Below are positions 36,988 to 45,720 of a stretch of DNA of 64,000 bases, one piece after another. The translations under genes and the position numbers were made by a program. Below the pieces are notes generated by a model. The model did no database searches. It was given only the letters and a program-made list of their open reading frames with translations, and was not told the DNA's origin. Position 1 is the stretch's first letter. Each line of letters begins with the position of its first letter. This DNA comes from Mycolicibacterium llatzerense (GTDB lineage Bacteria; Actinomycetota; Actinomycetes; Mycobacteriales; Mycobacteriaceae). The stretch covers positions 1-64,000 of the forward strand of contig NZ_JXST01000022.1 of assembly GCF_000878195.1 (NCBI RefSeq), read 5' to 3'.

Positions 36988-38550
36988 CTAAGTCGATGCC
37001 TCCGCGGCATGCCGTGCCGCGCGGTAGGCGAAGACCATCGACGTCGCGATCGGCGCGCCGGGGCCGGCATAGACATGGCCAGTAGAAGACGCGGTCGTGT
37101 TTCCGGATGCGTACAGGCCCTCGATCGGTCGGTCATCCGTATCGAGAACCTGTCCATCTGCGTTGGTCACCAACCCACCCTTGGTGCCGATATCGCCGAG
37201 GCCGATCTGAACCGCATGAAACGGCGCCTTTTCGATCGGGATCAGGCACGGGTTTCGTTCCGCTTCGGGCAAGGCGAAGAACTGGTCGTACTCGTCACTG
37301 CCACGGGCGAAGTCGTCGTCAACCCCGTTCTGCGCAAACAGGTTGAACCTGGCGACCGTCTCATCCAGAACAGAAGGTGGTAGTCCGATGCGCCGGGCCA
37401 GACCTGCCACCGTCGAATCGGTGTGCCAGAGACCGGCTTGGCGGAATTCAGTGACATCGATCGGGTCGACCACAGCGCAGGGCGCGGTATCAAACCGATC
37501 GTCGAAGATCCACCAAATCGGCAGTGCTGGCTCACCGCGAGCTTCGAGGTCCAATATCAATTGGCCCATCCGTCCGTACGGTAGCGACTCGTTGCCGAAC
37601 CGGCGCCCTGTGCCGTTGACAAAGATCCCACCCTGGAATCCGACCAGAAAAGAAGAGGTGTTGTCCGGACGCGCCAGCATCGGCGCCCACCATGCCTCGT
37701 GCATTCGAGCAATTGCGGCACCTGCATTGATGCCCGCAACAATCGCGTCTCCTGTGTGGGTCGGTGGCGCCCCGGTCCAACGCACTTCGCGGTTGCCTTG
37801 CCACTGGCTGCGCAGCTCTTGATTCGCTTCGAAACCACCAGCGCTGAGCAGAACACCGCGCGCCGCGCGGTACTCCTCGGTCCGGCCGTCGCACACGGCC
37901 TCCACGCCCAGGACACGGCCACCATCGAGGATCAGCGCGGTCAACCGTGAACCGGTCTGGATCACCACATCTGTGTGACGCCGCAAGGCGAGCAGCAGCC
38001 GGCCGATCAATGCCTGGCCGCCAACAAGTTCCGTGCGGTCCAACTTCAGCCCGAAGCGGTCCTGGGGCACGGGAGGCCTGATCGTCTCAGCAACGTCTGC
38101 AGCCCGGTTCAGCGGTAGCGGCGCCGCAAAGATGCCGCGACCTCCATGGACCCGGCCCTCGGCCTCGAAGTAGTCAGGGAAGGGCTGGTACTCGAATTGC
38201 AGGTCAGGATGGCACATCAAGAACTCGACCAGCTCGGCAGCGGTGTCAACGTAGGCACGCTGCATCTCGACCGGCGAAGTATCGCCAGCCAGGCCGTGCA
38301 GATACGTGAACCCACCTTCCGCGGAATCGGCCGGGTTCGCTGCCGCAGTAACCCGGTTCCCCGGCAACCACATGCAACCACCGGCGTAAGCGGTCATCCC
38401 ACCTAGGAATTCGCCCTTTTCCAATACCAAAGTTCGCAGGCCTGCCTGCGCCGCCATTAGCGCACCGGTGAGCCCACCCGCGCCGGATCCGACTACGATG
38501 AAGTCGAAATCGCGCGACGGTGCCGAATCATCTTGAGCATCAACGCCCAT
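36988..38550 (-). CDS. 3-ketosteroid delta1-dehydrogenase-like (KstD family)
   Basis: 520 aa. FAD motif GSGAGG (about residue 21) with EKGEFLGG; the C-terminal catalytic segment VYAGPGAPIATSM keeps the Tyr and Gly (Y-x3-G) that KstD uses to enolise the 3-keto group. KstD inserts the C1-C2 double bond; with KshA it opens ring B. The operator at 38715-38732 lies 165 bp upstream, with no other gene between. Confidence 0.85.
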   Translation of the reverse strand: MGVDAQDDSAPSRDFDFIVVGSGAGGLTGALMAAQAGLRTLVLEKGEFLGGMTAYAGGCMWLPGNRVTAAANPADSAEGGFTYLHGLAGDTSPVEMQRAYVDTAAELVEFLMCHPDLQFEYQPFPDYFEAEGRVHGGRGIFAAPLPLNRAADVAETIRPPVPQDRFGLKLDRTELVGGQALIGRLLLALRRHTDVVIQTGSRLTALILDGGRVLGVEAVCDGRTEEYRAARGVLLSAGGFEANQELRSQWQGNREVRWTGAPPTHTGDAIVAGINAGAAIARMHEAWWAPMLARPDNTSSFLVGFQGGIFVNGTGRRFGNESLPYGRMGQLILDLEARGEPALPIWWIFDDRFDTAPCAVVDPIDVTEFRQAGLWHTDSTVAGLARRIGLPPSVLDETVARFNLFAQNGVDDDFARGSDEYDQFFALPEAERNPCLIPIEKAPFHAVQIGLGDIGTKGGLVTNADGQVLDTDDRPIEGLYASGNTTASSTGHVYAGPGAPIATSMVFAYRAARHAAEAST

Positions 38551-38714
38551 CGTTCCACTACTCTCTTTTCACCCGATCCATCGAATTCTCTGCAGATGTC
38601 TGCGCGAGAGAAGATGCGCGACCAAACCGGTCGCCGCGGCCGACCGGGAACAGATGAACAGCTCCTTCGCGGAGCCTCAAATCGAGTTTCGCATTTACGC
38701 CGCTGAACTTCCCC

Positions 38715-38732
38715 ATCACTCCCGCTGAGCGG
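38715..38732. promoter_or_regulatory. CCGCTnAGCGG operator upstream of the kstD-like gene
   Basis: ATCACTCCCGCTGAGCGG with the exact palindrome CCGCT-G-AGCGG (38722-38732). It lies in the 282-bp gap between the hydratase stop (38833) and the kstD-like start (38550). No clear promoter boxes were recognised next to it. Confidence 0.55.
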
Positions 38733-38832
38733 TTACGGGAAACACTCAGTTTCGGCGCAGACCCGCAGTCGATAGCCAAAGCCGGCCGCTCGTCCTGAGC
38801 TAACTGCCCCGAATACGAAGGGAGCCAAGCGT

Positions 38833-39639
38833 TCATCGCCCAAGGAAGGAAGGCGCCCGCACTTGGTCGACGGCCGCCAACCCTTCGATGCAGTCTGCGG
38901 TGCCCGCGAGCCGGACAACCGCTCGACCTTCCTCCGACAGCGCAGCGGACACTGTCGACGCCAATCCGTTCCAAAGCAGTCGTTTACCCTCGGAGACCGC
39001 CAGTGCAGGCGCGCTGACAAGGGTTAGCGCAATGGCACGTACCTCATCTGCCAGGTCGGCGTCCGGAACAACCCGGGTGATCAGACCGATACGCAATGCC
39101 TCCTCGGCGTCTAGTGTCGGGTTGAGGAGCACTATTTCCATGGCCTTCCTGAAACCCACCAAATGCGTGAGGACAGCAGTCAGCCCGCCGTCGGGCACCA
39201 TGCCAACCCGGATCGCTCCCGACATGAACCGCGCGGAATGAGCAGCGACGACAAAGTCGGAGCTGCCCACTAGACCGAGCCCACCTCCACCTGCCGCGAA
39301 GCCCTGAATTGAGGTAATGACCGGAACGTCCAGCGCCAGAATCGCCGCGGTGACCGCCTGCAACCAACTCGACACCTCTTTGATGTGTGCCGGCAGGTCG
39401 TCGGCGTGGGCCAGAAAATCCCGGACGTCGCCGCCACCACAGAAATGCCGGCCAGCACCCGTGAGCACAACGACCCGTACCCTGGGCGCGCCGTGACACT
39501 GCAATAGCGCACTGTGAAGCGCGGTCAGTAATGCCACATTCATCGCGTTGGCCGACTCAGGTCGGTTCAGCGTGATAGTGGCAATCCCATCGCCATCGAT
39601 GTCGAGCAGGACGGCGTCGTTCTCCGATGCAGTTGACAC
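38833..39639 (-). CDS. enoyl-CoA hydratase/isomerase family protein
   Basis: 268-aa crotonase with GAGRHFCGGGDVRDF and GFAAGGGGLGLVGSSDFVVAA. The usual catalytic Glu region reads VGMVPDGGLTAVL, with Asp where hydratases often have Glu. GTG 39639, preceded by GAGG. Divergent from the HsaD-like gene across a 180-bp region that holds an operator. Confidence 0.82.
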   Translation of the reverse strand: MSTASENDAVLLDIDGDGIATITLNRPESANAMNVALLTALHSALLQCHGAPRVRVVVLTGAGRHFCGGGDVRDFLAHADDLPAHIKEVSSWLQAVTAAILALDVPVITSIQGFAAGGGGLGLVGSSDFVVAAHSARFMSGAIRVGMVPDGGLTAVLTHLVGFRKAMEIVLLNPTLDAEEALRIGLITRVVPDADLADEVRAIALTLVSAPALAVSEGKRLLWNGLASTVSAALSEEGRAVVRLAGTADCIEGLAAVDQVRAPSFLGR

Positions 39640-39678
39640 GCTATTTTCCTCACCTGATCGTGGGCAGTAGATCGGTAA

Positions 39679-39728
39679 ATGCTAGGCCGCCGGCGACCCG
39701 ATGAAAATTGTTTCCCGGCGAGCGGGAT
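39679..39728 (-). promoter_or_regulatory. operator and promoter of the enoyl-CoA hydratase gene
   Basis: Minus strand: ATCCCGCTCGCCGG (39728-39715), 7 bp, TTTTCA (39707-39702), 17 bp, TAGCAT (39684-39679). A more degenerate copy of the shared operator; because the palindrome is central between divergent genes it could also serve the hsaD-like gene. Confidence 0.5.
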
Positions 39729-39819
39729 GCCGGTTCCTGTCGACTCGAATTTGAGTAACTTAATTGAGTAAGACCGTCCATCCAAGGCCTCGCCCGAAAC
39801 GGTGACAGAGGAGCGAACG

Positions 39820-40677
39820 TTGACATTATCGATGACACTCAGTCACGCGGAGACAAGTCGTGAAATCAATGGCCAATATCGGCTGCACTACCACGAGGCA
39901 GGTAGCGGGTCGGAGCTCCTGTTACTTCATGGCTCGGGCCCGGGCGTCAGCGGATGGTCCAACTACTCGAAGAATCTTCCAGTTTTCGCTGATAAGTTTC
40001 GTACGCTCTGCCTCGATATGCCCGGATTCGGTGGGAGTCCGCCCGTCACGTGGAATAAAGTGTATTCGCAAGTTGCCGCGGACGCGGTGCGCTCATTCCT
40101 CGATGAACTGCAGATTGACAAAGTTGACATCATCGGAAATTCAATGGGGGGAAATGTCGCAGCTGAATTTGCCCTCGCCCATCCCGATCGGGTACGACGC
40201 CTCGCGCTCATGGGCCCTGGAGGATTGGCTGTCAATACCTTCTCGCCGCCGGTGAGCGAAGGAACCCGACGCCTCTTCGAGTTTCTCGACGATCCGTGCC
40301 GCGATCGAATGATCGCCTGGGTGGAGACGATGGTCAGCAACCCAGCTCTCATTACCGAGACACTCATCGACGAACGGATGGCGAACGCACTGAAACCAGG
40401 TGTCGTCGCCACGACAGCAGAGATATTTGCAACTTTTGGAAACCCTTCACTGAATACCACGCCCCCGCTATGGGCCCGAGCGAAGGATATTCAGCAATCC
40501 ACGCTGATCATCTGGGGACGCGACGATCGAATGTTGCCACTCGAAGGCGGCCACTTCTCCTATCGCCAGTTGCCGAACGCCGAAATGCACATATTCTCGG
40601 ATTGCGGCCACTGGGCGCAAATAGAACGTAAACACGACTTCGAGCGCGTGGTCTTGGAATTCCTTTCGCGCCCCTAG
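39820..40677 (+). CDS. HsaD/BphD-type meta-cleavage product hydrolase
   Basis: 285-aa alpha/beta hydrolase. Oxyanion loop LHGSGPGVSGWSN, nucleophile Ser108 in GNSMGGN, Asp235 in WGRDDRMLP and His264 in CGHWAQ: the complete MCP-hydrolase set. HsaD cleaves the meta-cleavage product made by HsaC. TTG 39820 has AGAGGAG 6 nt upstream; GTG 39802 and ATG 39832 are alternatives. Confidence 0.87.
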   Translation: MTLSMTLSHAETSREINGQYRLHYHEAGSGSELLLLHGSGPGVSGWSNYSKNLPVFADKFRTLCLDMPGFGGSPPVTWNKVYSQVAADAVRSFLDELQIDKVDIIGNSMGGNVAAEFALAHPDRVRRLALMGPGGLAVNTFSPPVSEGTRRLFEFLDDPCRDRMIAWVETMVSNPALITETLIDERMANALKPGVVATTAEIFATFGNPSLNTTPPLWARAKDIQQSTLIIWGRDDRMLPLEGGHFSYRQLPNAEMHIFSDCGHWAQIERKHDFERVVLEFLSRP

Positions 40678-40734
40678 CCGCACGCACAGGTTGCAGCACC
40701 GCGGGCCATACACACCATCAGGTAGGATACGCGA

Positions 40735-41427
40735 ATGACCGACGAGCACACCGCAGACGACCGGGGCGATTTTCTGTCGCTATCACCGAACGGCTGGACG
40801 GTGCTTGGAATCGTTTCATTCAGCAACGGACTATCCGGATACCAAGTGAAGAAGTGGTCTGATTTCGGACCGGGATTCTTCTATATCAGCCCTTCTTTTA
40901 GTCAAATTTACTCCGAGCTCAAGAAGCTCGAGGAAATGGGGCTTGTCACTTCACGCGAGGCCGATTCCCAGGAAAATGCGAGGAACAAACGCCTTTATTG
41001 GATCACCGCCAACGGCAGGAAAGCACTAGCCGATTGGTGCCGCAATTCTCCTGTCGACAGGCCGGTGCTCAAACATCCGATGCTGATGAGGGTCATGCTC
41101 GGCCATCTCAATGAGCGCGAGAACTTGAAATCGATCTTGACCGAACACATCGAACGGTCCGAGCTGCAGTCCGAACAAGCAGGTCACTATGCGCGCTATG
41201 CCGGCTCCGATCCGTACTTCGCCTACGTATGGATCGCGTTGAGATGGGCCGAACGGTACTACGCGGCAGAGCGAACCTTGGCGATCGAGTTGCTCAAAGA
41301 CCTCGAACTCGCGGCCGAGCGGTTCGTCGACACCGGCACGGCGCCTGAGTGGTTCGAAGCCGCCCCCTTCCCCGGACGGGGTGACGGACCAGCCGATCCG
41401 CCGCCGAATACCAGCCGCCCCCAGTAA
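40735..41427 (+). CDS. PadR-family transcriptional regulator
   Basis: 230 aa. N-terminal winged helix (GWTVLGIVSFSNGLSGYQVKKW, then SQIYSELKKLEEMGLVTSRE) and a C-terminal helical domain (Vir_act_alpha_C type) typical of larger PadR proteins. PadR regulators usually repress and respond to aromatic or phenolic ligands. Located 57 bp after the HsaD-like gene and convergent with the acyl-CoA ligase. Target unknown. Confidence 0.82.
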   Translation: MTDEHTADDRGDFLSLSPNGWTVLGIVSFSNGLSGYQVKKWSDFGPGFFYISPSFSQIYSELKKLEEMGLVTSREADSQENARNKRLYWITANGRKALADWCRNSPVDRPVLKHPMLMRVMLGHLNERENLKSILTEHIERSELQSEQAGHYARYAGSDPYFAYVWIALRWAERYYAAERTLAIELLKDLELAAERFVDTGTAPEWFEAAPFPGRGDGPADPPPNTSRPQ

Positions 41428-41484
41428 CCAAACATCCCACGCGGGCCCGCGACCACGCCGTCAGCGCGCCCTTCACAAATGCGG

Positions 41485-43068
41485 TCAAGCCGACGCACCA
41501 CGATGTGCACCGCGAAGCAATTGCTTTTGCACTTTGCCACTCGCATTGCGCGGCAAGTCCGCCACGATGTGAACTTGTTCGGGCCGCTTGTGCGCCGCAA
41601 GACCGCATGCCTGTAGATACGAACCGATATCTATTGAGGAGCCTGAGACTCCCGCCACGACCACCAAGTACGCGGCAACGCGCTCGCCCATTATCGGGTC
41701 GGGGTAGCCGACTACCGCGACGTCCAGTACCTGGGGATGCTCGTGGAGGTAGTTCTCGATCTCCAGGGCGCTGATATTCTCCCCGCCGCGAATGATGATG
41801 TCTTTCATCCGGCCCCGGACCGTGAGCGCACCCGAATCGTCAATTGCGACCAGGTCGCCGGTTCGGAAGAAGCCGTCGCTCGTGAACGCGTCCGCATTCA
41901 GCGCAGAATCCAGATACCCGAGGAAGAGCTCTGGCCCCCGCACAACCAGCTCGCCGATCCCGCCCTCACCGTTGAGCACATAACCTTCTGCCGGCGACAC
42001 CGGCCTGCCGTCGGTATGGACTCGTTGCTCAAGGCTTGCCTCAGCCCCGGAAATGCTGAACGTCGGCATCTCACTGAGCCCGTAGGTACGGGTCACCAGG
42101 CAGTTCAGCACCCGGGAGCTACGATCGACCAGCTCGGCAGGTACGTCGGCACCGCCGCAGATGAAGACGCGCAAACTGCTAGCTTCAGTACGACGCTCAT
42201 ATTCTGTGGTGAGTCCCCGCAGAAACGGTGTCGCTCCGAGGCTTATCCGGCACCCGTGCCGTTCGATGCGCTCTACCGCTGCCCCAGCCTCCCAGACATC
42301 GAGAAGAGATGTGCTCTGCCGCAGCAGCATCGGCAGGTATACGCCGTATACGATGCCAGTCAGGTGCCCGATCGGCGATGCCATGAACGTGCTGTCCGCG
42401 GCACCCAGCTGCAATTCGCGGATGATCGAACGCATCTCCCAGACGATGGTCTGGTGACTGTGCAAAACGCCTTTAGGTCGAGATGTCGTGCCCGAGGTGT
42501 ACAACAGCAAACAGATGTCAGAGGCATCGCCGACTGGATCCATCCGCAACTGTTCACCGATCAACTCATCGAAGGCGTAGAAACCCTCGGGCAGGGTCCT
42601 CTGTGGCCGTACGACGACGACTACCGGAGGGTCCGTCAGGTCGGGCAATACTGCGGAAAGCAAGGCGACGTAGTCGAATCCGCGATATACGTGCGGGATG
42701 AAGATCACGCGTGAACCTGATTCAGCCAGAATGAATGAGAGCTCAGCACGCCGATAGGTCGTCACCACCGGACTGACGACGCAACCGGCCCAGTTGACGG
42801 CGTGGATCGCAGCCACGGCTTCCGGCCAGTTCGGCATGAACACCGTCACCACATCGTGGCGTGATACCCACCGCTGGGTGATCGCGGCCGCCAATGTAGA
42901 AACTGTTCGGCCTAGTTCCGCGTAGCTGACGTCAGTGCCGTCGCCACGGATGGCCGGTGCCTCCGGCGACTCGCTGATGGCCTCGTCGAGGAACGTGTAC
43001 AAGGTCCGGTCGTCCCATGCACCGATGGCGGCGTAGTCGATGTCGCTGGTTCTAGTCGGTACTAGCAC
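41485..43068 (-). CDS. class I adenylate-forming acyl-CoA ligase
   Basis: 527 aa. P-loop LYTSGTTSRPKG, YGLSEMP, TGDLVAIDDSG, RGGENIS and NASGKVQK are all present. GTG 43068 with GGGGAG upstream. Probably activates a carboxylated intermediate (side-chain or ring-derived acid) for the CoA-ester block to the right; this is inferred from location. Downstream of the ferredoxin gene in the same direction, 237 bp apart. Confidence 0.86.
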   Translation of the reverse strand: MLVPTRTSDIDYAAIGAWDDRTLYTFLDEAISESPEAPAIRGDGTDVSYAELGRTVSTLAAAITQRWVSRHDVVTVFMPNWPEAVAAIHAVNWAGCVVSPVVTTYRRAELSFILAESGSRVIFIPHVYRGFDYVALLSAVLPDLTDPPVVVVVRPQRTLPEGFYAFDELIGEQLRMDPVGDASDICLLLYTSGTTSRPKGVLHSHQTIVWEMRSIIRELQLGAADSTFMASPIGHLTGIVYGVYLPMLLRQSTSLLDVWEAGAAVERIERHGCRISLGATPFLRGLTTEYERRTEASSLRVFICGGADVPAELVDRSSRVLNCLVTRTYGLSEMPTFSISGAEASLEQRVHTDGRPVSPAEGYVLNGEGGIGELVVRGPELFLGYLDSALNADAFTSDGFFRTGDLVAIDDSGALTVRGRMKDIIIRGGENISALEIENYLHEHPQVLDVAVVGYPDPIMGERVAAYLVVVAGVSGSSIDIGSYLQACGLAAHKRPEQVHIVADLPRNASGKVQKQLLRGAHRGASA

Positions 43069-43305
43069 AATTACTCCCCAAATTGTCGGAGCGGCTCAAG
43101 CTCATTTGTCAAGCGCCTTGCGCGTGTACACGTGAATCCGGCCATCAGGAGAATTCGACCTCGCGCGCATGGATCGCGACGTACAAACGAGGCTAAACAG
43201 CACATCGTGCAATTCATATCCGTCTCCCGACGACCGGAACAGGCTGTTTCACCAGCGGCTCCCACACCACTTAGTGCGCGGTTCGGCGCAGACCACCTGT
43301 CGCGG

Positions 43306-43593
43306 CTAGTCGTCGTACGAGACGTACACCCCACCAGCGGGAGATATTGCCCGGCAAGGCAATATGTATCCGTCTGCGATGTCAGACGCGGACAACGCCG
43401 CGCAATTGATCATCGACACGCTTCCTTGCATCACACGACACACACATGCACCGCAATGTCCCTCTTGGCACGAGTACGGAACCTCCACTCCGCGGCGAAG
43501 TAGCACCTCAAGCAACGTTTCTCCGCTGTTCCACTGTGCCGAGTATTCGTGACCATCGATGCAGGCAGTGACCTCATACGATGCATTAGACAA
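43306..43593 (-). CDS. plant-type [2Fe-2S] ferredoxin
   Basis: 95 aa. Ligands in SCQEGHCGACVC (C-x4-C-x2-C) and the distal Cys in ILPCRAI; this is the chloroplast-type spacing, different from the adrenodoxin-like ferredoxin at 17.3 kb. TTG 43593, preceded by AGAGG. Candidate electron donor for the KshA-like oxygenase, replacing the ferredoxin domain of KshB; no flavin/NAD domain is attached. Confidence 0.83.
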   Translation of the reverse strand: MSNASYEVTACIDGHEYSAQWNSGETLLEVLLRRGVEVPYSCQEGHCGACVCRVMQGSVSMINCAALSASDIADGYILPCRAISPAGGVYVSYDD

Positions 43594-43624
43594 TGTTGCT
43601 TACCTCTCATACTCAAATAGCCAC

Positions 43625-43894
43625 TCACGTCTGTCCCTGCGGCCGTACCGGAAATTCAGCGGAAAGCGCTCTGGCAGAAATGGGGATAAGGCCATTCCTG
43701 ACGCGGAGGTCAATCGCCGAATTCAGGGCAGAACAGCGGATGAATCTCGAGCGGCACTCACCCTGTGCGGCTCGTTGCTGGAACTCGCGGCAGGACTCAG
43801 CGGACTCGGCGCTCCACTGCACACACACCTGGTTCTCGGCGTTCCGCTCTACGAACACCGTGTTGTCACAGTTTTGGCACGTAATTTCCTGCAC
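43625..43894 (-). CDS. small Cys-rich protein next to ferredoxin
   Basis: 89 aa, GTG 43894 with GAGG upstream, 31 bp before the ferredoxin. Cys residues at 6, 9, 24, 35, 47 and 54; CQNC near the start looks like half of a zinc or iron ribbon, followed by CVQWSAESAESCREF and CSALNSAIDLRV. I recall similar small proteins beside Rieske/ferredoxin genes in actinobacteria but cannot name a family. Probably a metal-binding partner of the ferredoxin/oxygenase. Confidence 0.65.
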   Translation of the reverse strand: MQEITCQNCDNTVFVERNAENQVCVQWSAESAESCREFQQRAAQGECRSRFIRCSALNSAIDLRVRNGLIPISARALSAEFPVRPQGQT

Positions 43895-43954
43895 GGTTGC
43901 CTACCTCACCAACGACGAATGAAAACACGGACCGCCAGATCGAAAGCCGTATCG

Positions 43955-43965
43955 ACGTACTACGT
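43955..43965. promoter_or_regulatory. ACGTA-C-TACGT palindrome upstream of the small Cys protein
   Basis: Perfect 5-bp arms with a single central base, 60 bp upstream of the GTG start and directly downstream of the IclR gene. Candidate operator of the ferredoxin operon. Confidence 0.3.
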
Positions 43966-44015
43966 AAGCAATGCCGCGCGGCCCGCCGGCCCGTATCTAC
44001 ACAAATTGCATGGGG

Positions 44016-44774
44016 CTACATCGCGACCCGACGGCGTCCCAGCCGGCCATAGATTTGTGCGCCCGTATGCCGTAGCAGGGCGACCGTCTTCGCATCCAAC
44101 GAGATACTGCCAATCCGGCCGCATACGGACACTGCGGCAACAACGTCGCCTTTCGCCCCGACGGGGGCCCCCAAGCATCCAAGTCCGCGCATCGCTTCCT
44201 CCCGATCGTAAGCAACTCCGCGCAGTCGAATCGCGGCATATTCCTGCCTGATCCTGATCCCTTCACTGAGCGGTGCCGACACTTCCGGAGTAGAAAGGAA
44301 ATTAGGCGTAACGCGAACAGCGTTGGCCAGCAATACCTTTCCGAGACTCGTCGGCAGTGCAGTCCTGCGGCCACCAACGCGGGTGTCGACGTCAACGCTG
44401 AACTTGCCCTCAAGCTTTTCGAGATAGACGACGTCCGTGCGATCCAGAACCGCAAGGTGGACCGTGAGACCTGTCAACCTGTTCAACTCCCGCAGGTACG
44501 GGAGCGCAGCGCTGTGCAGTTGATCTTGTTGAACAGCAAGGGTTCCCAACTCGAATAGCCGCAAGCCGAGTTGGTAGTGGAGGCCGTCGCGTCGCACCCA
44601 CCGTAGCTGGACAAGCCGCTCCAGCATCCGATGGGCAGAGGAGCGTGGCACGCCCGTCCGGCGAGTGATCTGGGCCAGCGTGAGTTTCCCAGGGCCATCG
44701 AAGGCATTCAGGATCAGGTCAGCCCGGTCAATTCCGGCCGCCGGTGAACAGTTCTCAAGCTGCGTGGCCATCAT
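44016..44774 (-). CDS. IclR-family transcriptional regulator
   Basis: 252 aa. N-terminal winged helix (LTLAQITRRTGVPRSSAHRMLERLVQLRWV, about residues 30-60) and a C-terminal IclR effector domain (LNRLTGLTVHLAVLDRTDVVYLEKL, LPTSLGKVLLAN). IclR proteins bind short palindromes, often just upstream of the -35 as activators of aromatic or acid catabolism. It is the regulator nearest the centre of the operator-bearing operons and my first candidate for reading ATCTCCCGCTnAGCGG; this is inference. Its own upstream region carries two TAGnAGGTATAT motifs. Confidence 0.87.
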   Translation of the reverse strand: MMATQLENCSPAAGIDRADLILNAFDGPGKLTLAQITRRTGVPRSSAHRMLERLVQLRWVRRDGLHYQLGLRLFELGTLAVQQDQLHSAALPYLRELNRLTGLTVHLAVLDRTDVVYLEKLEGKFSVDVDTRVGGRRTALPTSLGKVLLANAVRVTPNFLSTPEVSAPLSEGIRIRQEYAAIRLRGVAYDREEAMRGLGCLGAPVGAKGDVVAAVSVCGRIGSISLDAKTVALLRHTGAQIYGRLGRRRVAM

Positions 44775-45093
44775 CGCCTCCGTCTTACGGTGACCAAACC
44801 TCGGTGCTTCACTACGCGAAGACTACGTGACTAGAAGGTATATAACAATACCTGTTTTGATCATTCGTGGAAATCGCAATAGTCGGTCTGACCTGGCTAT
44901 TTGAGAAACTTCACCGAACCCGGCCGCTAGCTGCAACCTACCTAGCAGGTATATGGACTTTCTCGGGCGCTCACTTCCGACGCCGTCCCCGACCTCACGG
45001 GCGCGGCGGAATATGGGCGATTCCCCACCACGTCGTACGGGGGCATAGTCCTGCTCATATCGACGCCTTCGACTTCCCCGCGCCGCGTTGACC
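44775..45093. other. intergenic region upstream of the IclR gene
   Basis: 319 bp between the IclR start and the MaoC stop. Contains TAGAAGGTATAT (44832-44843), part of an inverted repeat AGGTAT-6-ATACCT (44836-44853), and TAGCAGGTATAT (44943-44954). No credible ORF seen. Confidence 0.5.
44832..44853. promoter_or_regulatory. AGGTAT/ATACCT inverted repeat near the IclR start
   Basis: Perfect 6-bp arms AGGTAT-ATAACA-ATACCT. The left arm belongs to the 12-mer TAGnAGGTATAT that recurs at 44943 and 53721, always between genes. Likely operator; regulator unknown. Confidence 0.5.
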
Positions 45094-45552
45094 TCAAAAG
45101 ACATAACGCGCAATCAGGTCGGCGACCACCGCAGGCGCGTCAGATCCCTCAACTTCGACGGTGTGCCGCACCGTCAAGTTGACGGTGCGATCATCAATCC
45201 TCTTGGTGCTCAGCAATTCCGAGCGAACCCGGATCCGGTCTCCCGCCCGGACCGCCGACAGGAACCGAACTCTGTTGAGCCCGTAATTGATTCCCATTCG
45301 CGCGCCCGTCACCCTGAAAGTGTCCTTGCTGAGTTTCGGCAGCAGCGACAACGTCAAGAAGCCGTGTGCGACCGTGCCCCCGTACGGGCTCTCCGCAACA
45401 GCCCGGTCCGCATCGACGTGAATCCACTGGCGATCCTCGGTGATGTCGGCGAACGCGTTAATCCGTTGCTGATCAACAACCTTCCATTCGCCAACGCCGA
45501 GCAGTTGACCAACCGCCACAACAGCATCGTCCGCGCAAGTTATGACCTTCAT
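45094..45552 (-). CDS. MaoC-type (R)-specific enoyl-CoA hydratase
   Basis: 152-aa hot-dog fold protein. Hydratase-2 motif FADITEDRQWIHVD with the catalytic Asp/His pair, and GGTVAHGFLTLSL. Such small MaoC enzymes hydrate enoyl-CoAs in sterol side-chain or ring-derived oxidation. Divergent from the first acyl-CoA dehydrogenase gene across a 168-bp AT-rich promoter region. Confidence 0.87.
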   Translation of the reverse strand: MKVITCADDAVVAVGQLLGVGEWKVVDQQRINAFADITEDRQWIHVDADRAVAESPYGGTVAHGFLTLSLLPKLSKDTFRVTGARMGINYGLNRVRFLSAVRAGDRIRVRSELLSTKRIDDRTVNLTVRHTVEVEGSDAPAVVADLIARYVF

Positions 45553-45653
45553 CTACTTCTCCTTATTTCGCCCGCCCAGCTATCGATATAGCTGGGCTGT
45601 CAGCAGCGTCAGCGTTCCGGCCACCGGGACACTCGTAGACGCGAGATAAACAG

Positions 45654-45672
45654 TTATATATTTATATATAGC
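45654..45672. promoter_or_regulatory. AT-rich TATATA-TT-TATATA element
   Basis: In the divergent region between the MaoC and acyl-CoA dehydrogenase genes: TATATA-TT-TATATA followed by GC. Unusual AT-richness for this genome, similar in ending (TATATAGC) to the inverted repeat at 53728-53753. Could be an operator or overlapping -10 elements. Confidence 0.4.
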
Positions 45673-45720
45673 AGACGGGATCTCGAAAGCGCCTTGAGCG
45701 CAGGAGGAGGGGAGGACGGG

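Noticed and set aside
38558..38974. 138-codon minus-strand frame upstream of the kstD-like gene
   Set aside because: Overlaps the hydratase 3' end, Arg/Gly-rich shadow composition, no ribosome-binding site; the region is better read as a promoter with an operator.
41440..41451. CGCGGGCCCGCG palindrome between the PadR and acyl-CoA ligase genes
   Set aside because: Perfect but pure G/C and located between two convergent 3' ends; most likely compositional or a minor terminator stem.
43334..43345. ATCTCCCGCTGG half-site of the shared operator (minus strand)
   Set aside because: It lies inside the 3' end of the ferredoxin coding sequence and only the left half matches; probably chance.
44823..45113. 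96-codon minus-strand frame between MaoC and IclR genes
   Set aside because: No good start site and no domain; it runs through the AGGTATAT motifs and AT-rich promoter.
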